Position numbers and translations under genes: made by a program
The notes under the pieces: model-generated
Told to the model about the DNA's origin: nothing
Database searches by the model: none
The model's input: only the letters and a program-made list of their open reading frames with translations
Source: Hyphomicrobiales bacterium
GTDB lineage: Bacteria > Pseudomonadota > Alphaproteobacteria > Rhizobiales > Xanthobacteraceae
DNA: 33,796 nucleotides
Direction of reading: 5' to 3'
Assembly (NCBI GenBank): GCA_021323775.1
Contig: JAJPKK010000260.1
Span: forward strand, 1 to 33,796
In this document: positions 24,101 to 31,430 of the stretch, one piece after another
Position numbering within the stretch: the first letter of the stretch is position 1
Layout: every line of letters begins with the position of its first letter

Positions 24101-24417
24101 GCAATATCAAACACTTAGCTGACTTCCAATTTTCTGCTAGGCACTTTTTAGGCACTCGAATTTGGCGGGTTGGTCCGGGGTGAAATGCACTAATTTTCGA
24201 TTAGCGAGTTGGTGGGCGCCAGTGCTGGAGGCTGACGCAATAAGCACGCGCGTTTAATCCGGCCGGGCATTGAGCTGTTCGCAGTCACTACAACTCGTTG
24301 ACAAGACTCAGAGCAGGGCTGATTAGTTCGGTTTCTCTGCGAGACTATTTCCAGGGCGCGCACCCTCCACGTACGTTCATCACGTGATAGTTCTCGAACT
24401 ATGTGTACGATGTTGCC
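24101..24417. other. AT-richer region after tRNA-Arg without a gene
   Basis: About 320 bases with lower GC than the surroundings. I see no ORF with a ribosome binding site and no repeat of the tRNA 3' end. TAGGCACTTTTTAGGCACTCG shortly after the tRNA has a tandem TAGGCACT (at about 24138 and 24150). The region looks like leftover island DNA. Confidence 0.4.
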
Positions 24418-24620
24418 ATGGCACGACGGCTGTATTCGGAAAGAGTTGCTCTAATAGAAAAAGCACGAGAGGCAATGCTTTCGGAAGTGCAAATCTACAA
24501 CAATCCGTTAATCAGCTTTAAGACAGAATCCTTCATTGTGTTGTCGTGTTGTCCATAATCGCGTGGACATACCTGCTACATGCTCACTATCGAGCGAAAC
24601 GAATCGACTATCGATATTTC
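24418..24620 (+). pseudogene. DUF3644-family gene fragment (N-terminal part, frameshifted)
   Basis: From the ATG at 24418 the frame reads MARRLYSERVALIEKAREAM, LSEVQIYNNPLISFKTESF and IVLSCC, then a stop at about 24558. A one-base shift near 24540 restores VLSIIAWTYLLHAHYRAKR and IDYRYF up to 24620. This is the usual start of DUF3644 proteins (EKA-EA-L-A-EIYNNP, TF-SE-FIVL, IAWTYLLHA), a family of about 300 or more residues with unknown function, often found in mobile or defence islands. Everything after residue 65 is missing: the sequence passes directly into an inverted epoxide-hydrolase fragment. It cannot be functional. I recognise the family by eye, without a search. Confidence 0.65.
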
Positions 24621-25033
24621 AGCGGGCCGACAAGTGACCGCGGAAATTGCCGAGCCAATTGGCCAGTGACAGCTCCTCCAATGTCGCCAGCCTGCGCGCC
24701 ATATTGCGCGTAGCCCAGGACCTCTGTCATGAGCCGGTTCCACAACGTGGCTGTGGTCGGCGTACCAATCGGCTTTCCATTCGGCTTTGAGGAAAAACCG
24801 AACCCCGGCAGCGAGGGCACCACGACGTCAAAAGCATCGTCTGGCGATCCGCCATGGCTCGCTGGATCAGCTAAGGGCCCAATCGCTTCGAGAAATTCGA
24901 GAACCGAGCCGGGCCAGCCGTGGGTCAAAATCAGGGGGAGTGGTTTCGATCCCCGACCCTTTACATGATAAAAGTGTATGTCGTACTCTCCGATCCGCGC
25001 GATAAATTGCGGATAGCGATTCAAGGACGCTTC
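24608..25033 (-). pseudogene. Epoxide hydrolase fragment (alpha/beta fold), truncated at both ends
   Basis: Reads EASLNRYPQFIARIGEYDIH, then FYHVKGRGSKPLPLILTHGW and PGSVLEFLEAIGPL, then AFDVVVPSLPGFGFSSKP, TLWNRLMTEVLGYAQYGAQA and GDIGGAVTGQLARQFPRSLVG. This is the central part of bacterial epoxide hydrolases with an EHN domain: the oxyanion HGWPGS, the SLPGFGFS loop, and GDxGG with the nucleophile Asp. The family is about 380 residues, with 70-90 residues before this part and 200 after; both are missing. After LVG the frame runs into DNA of the DUF3644 fragment on the other strand. An in-frame stop (TAA) lies shortly upstream of EASL. The TTG at 25024 could start a 138-residue peptide, but it lacks the catalytic His and is surely inactive. 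Confidence 0.8.
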
Positions 25034-25035
25034 AA

Positions 25036-25070
25036 TTCCCTGTTATTTTCCCTGTTCTCAGGGAATTTTG
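25036..25070. repeat. Repeated TTCCCTG motifs; probable dispersed intergenic repeat
   Basis: TTCCCTG occurs at 25036-25042 and 25048-25054, and the second copy forms a 7-bp inverted repeat with CAGGGAA (25059-25065). The plus-strand reading NSLLFSLFSGNFG is a phrase I associate with spurious short proteins annotated many times in rhizobial genomes, which suggests a multicopy non-coding repeat. It marks the broken upstream end of the epoxide-hydrolase fragment. Confidence 0.5.
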
Positions 25071-25402
25071 GACCGCCGGTCTTCGGAGGATTGGCGGTGA
25101 GAGTGCCAGCGCGGCCATAAGGGAGATAACGGCGTCATGCCGACAACTGCTTCACGTTCGCCGGTTTGGCGCGAAAAGATTCACTTAATGTTGCTGCTGT
25201 CCTAAAGTAAGCGGTCCGGGATTTCTCTTGCTCTCACGACCTCCACCCTCGCACGCACGACCTCCGCGACCACGGGCGACCCCAAGGTCGCCCCAGGGCC
25301 GGTCAGCGACATCACCGCGGGCCGCCGGTTCGTGCGGACCGCGAACGGCATCGCAAAGGCAGTTGCGATCATCGTCGCTGCTAAGCGCTTCCCGGCTAAC
25401 AG
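25071..25402. other. Intergenic region without a supported gene
   Basis: A minus-strand frame of 56 codons (25202-25372, starting MIATAFAMPFAVRTNRRPAV) has even composition but no ribosome binding site and no known family. It may be a remnant. Otherwise I see nothing. Confidence 0.35.
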
Positions 25403-26464
25403 TCACTTAGCCGCTTGCTGCTCATCGAGCCACGCATACATCCGACGAACGCCGCGGATGTCGGCGCCCGGCCCGGTGATTTGCGGAAAGTCCTTGGCGT
25501 GCGCGGTGAGGTCGACGCGCTTGGCGGCGTCCTCGGGCGAAACGCCTTCATTTTTGAACTTGGTCACCTGATTGATCAGATCGGCCAGATAAGCCTGGTA
25601 AGCCGTGATCAGGCCCTTATTGGTGAAAGGCACGCCATGCCCCGGCAGATCCACCATGAAGTCGAGCTTCTTCAGCTCTTCCAACGTCGTAATCCATTCG
25701 TCGAAGAACGCGTCGCCCATATAGGCGAGCCGGCTTTCCATCAGATCGCCCGTGCAGACGATGCGCTCTTTAGGAAGATAGACGACCGTATCGCCTCCCG
25801 TGTGGCCGCGGCCTAAAAACATGAGGTCGATCTACCGGCTGCCCCTGTGGAGAACTATCTTCTTGGAATAATGGACGTTCGGGGGCGTCACCTTGATCTC
25901 GCTGTTCTGCTGCTGAAGGCGTTGGGCATCGGCCAAATCCTTCTGCAGGGCCGCCTTCTGCTGGGCATTTCCCTCCGCCGCGATCTGCCTGTTCAGGTTA
26001 TCGATCCGTGTCGACAATGTGGTCACCTGTGACGTTAAGAACGGCTCGCGATGAAGCACGTCGACCGTTGCAAGCATTTGATACAGATAATCGGTCGCTA
26101 TGATCTGTACTTCCGGCCCGAAAATCTGGTTGCCGGCCGTGTGATCGTAATGCCAATGCGTGTTGACGACGTATCGTATCGGCTTGTCAGTGAGCTTCTT
26201 GATGTCTTCCACGAAGGCCCGCGCCGCTGCCGGCGAGGTGCCAGTATCCACGATCAGAACATCCGTCTCGTTGATGATGACAACGTTGTTGCTGCCGAGT
26301 CCGGGCCGTGTCACCGACGCGTAATAGACGCCATCGGCGATCTGCTCAAATTTGTACGCGGCCCCTTGCACCACGGGATAGCTTTGCGTCACGGGTTGTG
26401 CTTGTGCGGTGAAACAGGGCGCAGCGCAAAGCCCCGCGATCGTTGCAAAAATGCGCAGCCTCAT
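25403..26464 (-). pseudogene. Exported metallo-beta-lactamase-fold hydrolase interrupted by one in-frame TAG
   Basis: One continuous minus-strand frame of 353 codons with a single TAG at codon 211 (25832-25834). The start is ATG 26464, with AAGGGGG six bases upstream. Residues 1-22 (MRLRIFATIAGLCAAPCFTA) are a signal peptide. The metal motif THWHYDH has H103, H105, D107 and H108. VLIVDTGTS (69-77) is the strand before it. A coiled insert (about 150-200, STRIDNLNRQIAAEGNAQQ, then KAALQKDLADAQRLQQQ) follows. After the TAG come FLGRGHTGGD (metal His221), VCTGDLM, and DLPGHGVPF. So all metal ligands are intact but split. The TAG stands where Glu (GAG) is expected (GSR-x-IDLMFLG), so a single base change explains it. 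Similar enzymes hydrolyse lactones, beta-lactams or other esters in the periplasm. A natural nonsense mutation, a sequencing error and readthrough are all possible. Confidence 0.85.
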
Positions 26465-27040
26465 GAGAAACCCCCTTCGTTTTTTGCGAGCAATTCCGCC
26501 CGACATCGAGCATTTTTACCAGGAACGCCTCTTTAACGCGAGACGGAACACGACAGCGGATTCCGATCGATTTGATCCATTTGCTCGTCATGCGCGGGCT
26601 TGACCCGCCGGAGACGGGCGTGGATGCGCGAGCGTTGATTCAAATCGACCGGAACCGCTGCAGCAGAGCGATTTTCGAAGTTCGAATAATATGGCGCGGA
26701 CTTTAGGCTGAGCAAAGGCGCGCACCTCACCCTGTCGAAGCGTGGACGCCGCGCCCACCGGGCGGGGCGGTGGAGGGCACGCTTCGCTCTGAGCTTGTCG
26801 AAAAGCGCCCGCCCTCCTCGATCTGGCCGATTTCACGGAACCGGGCTGCCAGCAGCACATTGCTTCCAAAGCGCGCTCTCGTCCGCTATCTTTCAAGCCT
26901 TCGTCATCGAAGGGGCTGCCCCGATCAGGTTGCCCGCGAGTCCGGCGCGACGGCGAATGCCTTGGACCAGCAATCGTTTCGTAAACCAGTCGGATGCGCA
27001 AAGCTTCGACCATGCGTAACTTGAATGAGGGAGAGACGCT
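26465..27040. other. Intergenic region with repeats
   Basis: No gene is supported. It contains ATGCGCGGGCTTGACCCG (26590-26607), a common intergenic repeat phrase in rhizobial genomes, and an inverted pair CGAAGCGTG (26736-26744) with CACGCTTCG (26778-26786) enclosing a GC-rich inner hairpin. The promoters of the two divergent exported-protein genes must lie at its ends. Confidence 0.4.
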
Positions 27041-27664
27041 ATGAGAATCACATCACCGGTCTTCGTCGCCGCGACGCTGGCGGCGACATTCGCGTTGGGC
27101 TCAGTCTCGGCCCAGGCGCAGAACGTGCGCGTGCGCGGCACTATTGAGAAGCTTGAGGGGAACAGCCTGGCGGTCAAGTCGCGCGACGGAACCGAACTCA
27201 AGCTCGTGCTCAGGGACAACGTCCGCATTGGCGGCGTCGTCAAGGCCTCTCTGGCCGACGTCAAGGCCAGTAGCAACGTGGCTATTACTTCGCGGCCGCG
27301 GCCCGATGGGACGCTCGAGGCCGTCGAACTGCGCATTGCCCCCGCGGGGCAGCCCTTCAACTCATTCCACTCCGAGTGGGACTTGATGCCGAACAGCTTC
27401 ATGACCAACGGCTCATTGCAGACCTCAGTCACCGGTGTCGATGGCCAGGTGCTGACGGTGAGGCATAAGGTCCTGGGCAAGGCCGATGAGGAAAAGAGGA
27501 TTGTGGTAACGCCGAAGACCATCATCGCCACGACAGTTCCGGGCACCAGGGATGATCTCAAGCCGGGCTTGAAAGTATTCGTTGCAGGCGCCCCGAAGCT
27601 TTCTGACGGCTCACTCGATGTCGCGGCGATCCAGTTCGAAAAGGAAATCCCCCCACCGCAATGA
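27041..27664 (+). CDS. Exported protein of unknown function with OB-fold-like (DUF5666-like) repeats
   Basis: 207 residues. The ATG at 27041 has GGGAGAGA upstream. The signal peptide is FVAATLAATFALGSVSAQAQ, cut after AQA. The mature part contains two copies of a beta-strand pattern: VRVRGTIEKLEGNSLAVKSR ... LVLRDNVRI and TSVTGVDGQVLTVRHK ... IVVTPKTIIATTVPG. Each is followed by a LKPGLKVFVAG- or SLADVKASSNVAI-type strand, as in small OB-fold/DUF5666 proteins that bind ions or ligands. There are no Cys or metal motifs. A strong terminator lies 17 bases after the stop, so it is probably transcribed alone. Function unknown. Confidence 0.85.
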   Translation: MRITSPVFVAATLAATFALGSVSAQAQNVRVRGTIEKLEGNSLAVKSRDGTELKLVLRDNVRIGGVVKASLADVKASSNVAITSRPRPDGTLEAVELRIAPAGQPFNSFHSEWDLMPNSFMTNGSLQTSVTGVDGQVLTVRHKVLGKADEEKRIVVTPKTIIATTVPGTRDDLKPGLKVFVAGAPKLSDGSLDVAAIQFEKEIPPPQ

Positions 27665-27680
27665 TTTGATGGCACTCGCG

Positions 27681-27708
27681 AAAGGGCGGGCCCCATCCCG
27701 CCCTTTTT
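27681..27708 (+). terminator. Rho-independent terminator
   Basis: AAAGGGCGGG (27681-27690) pairs with CCCGCCCTTT (27697-27706) around a six-base loop, followed by a T run (27704-27708) and more Ts. It sits 17 bases after the OB-fold-like gene stop and is the clearest terminator in the window. Confidence 0.85.
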
Positions 27709-27957
27709 CCTGCTTTTTGGTAAGCCCCGCGGTCCGGTTGAGGCCACAACTGGCGATGCGCGTTGTTGACCTGCCAGGGCGTTGCCGCGCTTCGGCGACA
27801 AAAGAACCTGTGCTACAAAGGCTGCGCATCAAAGGATCTTGCCTGAAGCCCGCCGGCGACCGCGGCCAGCGCCTGCCTCTGGCCCTGCAAGCGGGACGGG
27901 GCAGCGAGGAACAAGCCGCACGCAGCGGCCATGGCAGCAACCAGGGAGGCGCCGATT

Positions 27958-28818
27958 ATGGATCCGATCAGACGCAATATGCTGGCAACGGGCGCTGCGG
28001 CGACGGCGATGGCCGCGGCGCGGCGCGTGTTTGCTCAGCAGGCCGAGCAAGGAGGAGCTCCGATGACCTTCTACGAAAAAGGACCCGTTCGCATCCGCTA
28101 TGAGGATGTCGGCTCCGGCTTTCCGTTGTTGCTTATCGCCGGCGGCGGATTGAACTCGACGATCGCAAACTTTACCCGCACCTCGCCCTTCAACCCGATC
28201 GAGGAGTTCAAGGGAGAGTATCGTTGCATCGCGGCGGACTTGCGCAACGCTAACGGCGGTCAGTCCACAGGGCCGCTCGAGGTCGACCGGCCGTGGGATT
28301 CGCACACCGACGACCAACTTGGCCTGATGGATCACTTGGGGATCAACAAGTTCATGGTGATGGGCTTCTGCATCGGCGGGCCCTTCATCTGGAACCTGCT
28401 AAAGCGCGCGCCCGATCGTATTGTCGCCGCCGTACTGGCCCAACCGGTCGGCTTCCGGCCGGAGAAGCCTACGCTGCTTTACGACGGCAGCATGTCCGGC
28501 TGGGGTCCGGAACTGGTGAAGCGCCGGCCCGAGATTACGATGGAGATGGTGGAAAAATATCTGACAAGAATGTACCGCACCAACCCCGATTTCGTCTTCA
28601 CGGTGACGCGCGACTTCGTGCGCAATTGCCGGACGCCGATATTGGTTCTGCCGGATGATATCCCGGCGCATCCCTACGCCGTCGCCATGGAAACGGCGAT
28701 GCTTGCGCCGAACGCTGAAGTGAGCATGTTCCCCTGGAAGGAGCCCAAGGAACGAATTCCGTTAGCAGTGCGCCAGATACGTTCCTTCCTGCGAGCGCAC
28801 CGGCCGGCTTCTGCTTAA
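27958..28818 (+). CDS. Exported alpha/beta hydrolase with a cysteine nucleophile
   Basis: 286 residues from ATG 27958, with GGGAGG eight bases upstream; an in-frame ATG at 27931 is less likely. The N-terminus DPIRRNMLATGAAATAMAAA looks like a Tat signal (twin Arg, weakly hydrophobic, then RVFAQQ). The fold is alpha/beta hydrolase: PLLLIAGGGLNST with the oxyanion loop, IAADLRNANGGQS, and the nucleophile elbow MGFCIGG with Cys138 in place of Ser. LVLPDDIPAHPY would give the acid, and an HP motif the base. A GxCxG elbow is typical of dienelactone-hydrolase-like and related enzymes. The substrate is unknown. The gene stands between a terminator and a palindromic element, so it has its own transcript. 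Confidence 0.88.
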   Translation: MDPIRRNMLATGAAATAMAAARRVFAQQAEQGGAPMTFYEKGPVRIRYEDVGSGFPLLLIAGGGLNSTIANFTRTSPFNPIEEFKGEYRCIAADLRNANGGQSTGPLEVDRPWDSHTDDQLGLMDHLGINKFMVMGFCIGGPFIWNLLKRAPDRIVAAVLAQPVGFRPEKPTLLYDGSMSGWGPELVKRRPEITMEMVEKYLTRMYRTNPDFVFTVTRDFVRNCRTPILVLPDDIPAHPYAVAMETAMLAPNAEVSMFPWKEPKERIPLAVRQIRSFLRAHRPASA

Positions 28819-28838
28819 GAGCGCGCCCGCCTGCTCTC

Positions 28839-28859
28839 GCCCTCGCGCTGGGCGAGGGC
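28839..28859. repeat. GC-rich palindrome after the hydrolase gene
   Basis: GCCCTCGC (28839-28846) and GCGAGGGC (28852-28859) form a perfect 8-bp stem, followed by AGGGAGGAG, the same flanking bases as in the 46-bp palindrome at 19915. It lies 20 bases after the hydrolase stop and may serve as its 3'-end hairpin. Confidence 0.55.
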
Positions 28860-29034
28860 AGGGAGGAGACTGCGGCAGGCGCTGCGCCCGCAGCGTCGCG
28901 CGGGATGTCGTCCTCCCGCAGGGTTCGACATTGGATCGGGCCACCGTCGGAGGAGCAGCGAAGCGCGCCGCCTCCGCAACGCCATTCTGGCAGGATGCCG
29001 CGATTTCTCCGAGCAGCGAACCGCAAATCCCAAA

Positions 29035-29973
29035 TTATACCTTTCGCTTGCGCTTTTGATTGGCAACCGTCGGCGGCGGCGGAGGCGCCACATAGGCCCG
29101 GTAGAGTTCGGCGAAGTCGAATGCAAGCTGGTAGCAGATCTTCAGGACTCGCTTCTCATCATCCCAACCGGCGTTTGGACCGTCGCAGCTCTGCATTTCC
29201 ATCGTGAAAGGAGCTTCCCAGGCGTAAGTGGAGGCAGATCGCTCAGATACGGTTTCCAGCATTCGGATCGCCCGAAATGCGCGGGCAAAACCCGCAAAGC
29301 TTCCCTCGGCGTCACCATAGACGACATTGATCTTGGTCTCAGTCTGGCCGGGGGCGCGGCGATAGGGGGCGAGCACCGAATCCCACGATCGTAAAGCCTT
29401 GGCATAGTCCCGTTTGCACGTCCGCTGGCGGGATTCCGGCATCTTGGCCTGGTCGGCGAGGCTCTTGAATTTCGCCGGGTCGGAACCGACCATCAGGCAA
29501 ACGATCTGATACGCCCGCTGCGAGCTGAGATCGTGTTCGTCATAGTAGAGCGGCTTGGCCCGCGTTTGCTCGTCGCGCCGCTCGCTTAGAAACCAGCCCT
29601 GCGACGCATCGGCGAGCACACGCTGGGAAAAGCCGGTGCCAACCTTGAGCAAGGTGATTGCCGCAAAGGTGTCGGCCTCGTCCTCTTCCCGCCCGAGCAC
29701 CGGCAGATGCATTTCGCTGAAATGCACGTGGCCCAGTTCGTGAAGCAAGATAAAAAGCGTGTTGCCGACGACGAACTCCACCCGATCGATCCGCTCCTGT
29801 TCGGAAAGGTCCTTGAGACGCGGCGCATTCTGGAGCGCACGCGCAAGGTCTTCGATTCTCGCCTGAAACGGTGGTGCGCCTGATGGCGCCGCTTGTCCCC
29901 AGGCCCCTCCGGGGCCGGCCAGCAGCATGCCAAGGATCGCGCCGGCCAGCAGATGAAATCGAGTTGATCGCAT
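29035..29973 (-). CDS. DUF4344 metallopeptidase, exported
   Basis: 312 residues. The ATG at 29973 has GGGAGGG about six bases upstream. The signal peptide is HLLAGAILGMLLAGPGGAWG, cut before QAAP. The zinc motif is HELGH (78-82) in FILLHELGHVHFSEM, with GREEDEADTFAAITLL (94-109) supplying the third ligand, the layout of the DUF4344 putative metallopeptidase family. Two Cys pairs in the mature part (VCLMV, RTCKRD, QSCDGP, KICYQL) could form disulfides. The C-terminus is Pro-rich, then basic (PPPPPTVANQKRKRKV). It likely acts in the periplasm. Its substrate is unknown, and activity is inferred only from the motif. Confidence 0.9.
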   Translation of the reverse strand: MRSTRFHLLAGAILGMLLAGPGGAWGQAAPSGAPPFQARIEDLARALQNAPRLKDLSEQERIDRVEFVVGNTLFILLHELGHVHFSEMHLPVLGREEDEADTFAAITLLKVGTGFSQRVLADASQGWFLSERRDEQTRAKPLYYDEHDLSSQRAYQIVCLMVGSDPAKFKSLADQAKMPESRQRTCKRDYAKALRSWDSVLAPYRRAPGQTETKINVVYGDAEGSFAGFARAFRAIRMLETVSERSASTYAWEAPFTMEMQSCDGPNAGWDDEKRVLKICYQLAFDFAELYRAYVAPPPPPTVANQKRKRKV

Positions 29974-30350
29974 CGCGCCCTCCCAACAATTGGCCGCAGC
30001 AGACGATGGCTACCCTGCCCTCCCGGCCGTCCTTGCCGAACAGGATCGGAAGCTGGCGCAGCCCGCGCGCCGTTCCCGCCGGTCAGCGCACCTTGCCGGC
30101 CGGATCGGTACGGAAACCGGGACTGCTCTTCAGCCATTAGCTTCCTGGACATCACATAAGCGTTTACCTGTCGCCGGCTGTTGCTCCGCACACGGCGGTC
30201 CGCAGATATTTAGCAAAATCTTATGGCGAAAGGCGTGAATTCGATTAGCGTTGGCCAAGCTGCCATGCCATCGGCATGGTGGCGGCCGTGTCGCCGCCGT
30301 CAGTGCTTCCGCTGCGCCGCGGCGGCCTTTGAGTAAAAGGAGAGGCGTTC
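29974..30350. promoter_or_regulatory. Divergent intergenic region with a hairpin at 30263-30279
   Basis: No gene is supported in these 377 bases between two divergent exported-protein genes. CCATGCC (30263-30269) and GGCATGG (30273-30279) form a perfect 7-bp hairpin with a three-base loop, about 70 bases before the gene at 30351. It may be an operator or a leader hairpin. No convincing -35/-10 pair was found. Confidence 0.35.
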
Positions 30351-31205
30351 ATGCATCACCACTGCCTATGGGGTGCACTCGCGGCGGCCGTGCTCGCAGC
30401 TTCAATCGGCAGCGCCGCCGCATGGGATGACGCCAGATACCCGGACCTGCAAGGGCATTGGGCGCGCTTCGTTGTCCGCGGCTTGCCCGGCCAGCCTTCA
30501 TTCGATCAGGCCAAACCGTGGGGGGCGGGCCAGCAGGCGCCGCTGACGCCCGAATACCGCGCCATCTTCGAGGCAAGCCTTGCCGACCAGGCCAAGGGCG
30601 GCGAGGGCAACTACACGGGCCACGCCCGGTGCCTTGCCGCCGGCATGCCGCATATGATGGTGGCCTTTCGCCCGCTCGAATTCATCGTCACTCCGAACAC
30701 GACATACATATTGATCGCCGATGTCGACCACTATCGCCGCATCTTCACGGACGGGCGCGATTGGCCGAAGGAAATCGAACCGTCCTACCAGGGCTATTCA
30801 ATCGGTCGGTGGATCGACGAGGACGGTGACGGCCGCTACGACGTGCTTGAAGTCGAGACGCGCGGCTTCAAGGGCCCGCGTTCCTATGACGCCTCGGGTC
30901 TCCCGCTGCATTTCGATAACCAGTCCGTGTTCAAGGAGCGCATCCATCTCGACAGGTCCGATCCCAACGTGATCCATGATGAGATCACCGTCATCGACCA
31001 CGCGTTGACGCGGCCGTGGACCGTGGACAAGAGGTACGTTCGCACGCGCAATCTGCAGGAGCAATGGCCGGAATACATCTGCGCCGAGGGCAATCTGCAG
31101 GTCTTCATCGGCGATGAGCATTATTTCATTAGCGGCGACGGGTTGCTGATGCCGACGCGCAAGGACCAGCCGCCGCCCGACCTGCGCTACTTCCAGCGCA
31201 AATGA
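30351..31205 (+). CDS. Exported protein of unknown function with EF-hand-like loop
   Basis: 284 residues. The ATG at 30351 has AAAGGAGA upstream. The signal peptide is HHHCLWGALAAAVLAASIGS, cut after AAA, and the mature protein begins WDDARYPDLQGHWARF. The mature part is rich in aromatic residues and beta-strand patterns (FIVTPNTTYILIADVDHYRR). Residues 156-167 (DEDGDGRYDVLE) match a calcium-binding EF-hand/dockerin loop: acidic residues at positions 1, 3, 5, 9 and 12, Gly at 6. Proteins beginning with a similar DLxGxW segment occur as hypothetical exported proteins in rhizobia. Its real function is unknown. It could form a transcription unit with the propeller gene, 225 bases downstream, but a repeat lies between. 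Confidence 0.85.
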   Translation: MHHHCLWGALAAAVLAASIGSAAAWDDARYPDLQGHWARFVVRGLPGQPSFDQAKPWGAGQQAPLTPEYRAIFEASLADQAKGGEGNYTGHARCLAAGMPHMMVAFRPLEFIVTPNTTYILIADVDHYRRIFTDGRDWPKEIEPSYQGYSIGRWIDEDGDGRYDVLEVETRGFKGPRSYDASGLPLHFDNQSVFKERIHLDRSDPNVIHDEITVIDHALTRPWTVDKRYVRTRNLQEQWPEYICAEGNLQVFIGDEHYFISGDGLLMPTRKDQPPPDLRYFQRK

Positions 31206-31258
31206 AGATCCGCGAGGCCTGGAGCATGTTCCGTTGAGATCAAACTGCCTCCCTTGTC

Positions 31259-31351
31259 GTCATGCCCGCGCTTGTCGCGGATCATCTACGTCCTTCTTAC
31301 GGCGCCTCCGTGAAAAAACGTGGATGGCCGGGACAAGCCCGCGGCCATGAC
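31259..31351. repeat. 93-bp imperfect inverted repeat element
   Basis: The arm 31259-31292 (starting GTCATGCCCGCG) and the arm 31317-31351 (ending GCGGCCATGAC) are imperfect reverse complements over about 34 bases, with a 24-base centre. The phrases ATGGCCGGGACAAGCCCG and CATGCCCGCGCTTGTCGCGG are typical of dispersed palindromic repeats in Bradyrhizobium-like chromosomes. It lies between two plus-strand genes. Confidence 0.7.
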
Positions 31352-31430
31352 TGGGGCGGCGAGGCTGGTTGTCATCGAAGAGGCATGAATTGAGCGGCGA
31401 AAATGACGCGATCCTCGCGAGGAGGTATCC

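Noticed and set aside
25202-25372. 56-codon minus-strand frame
   Set aside because: Plausible composition but no ribosome binding site or known family, and it lies in a region of gene debris.
25832-25834. TAG read as pyrrolysine
   Set aside because: There are no pyl genes in the window, and this enzyme family is not known to use it; a GAG-to-TAG change is simpler.
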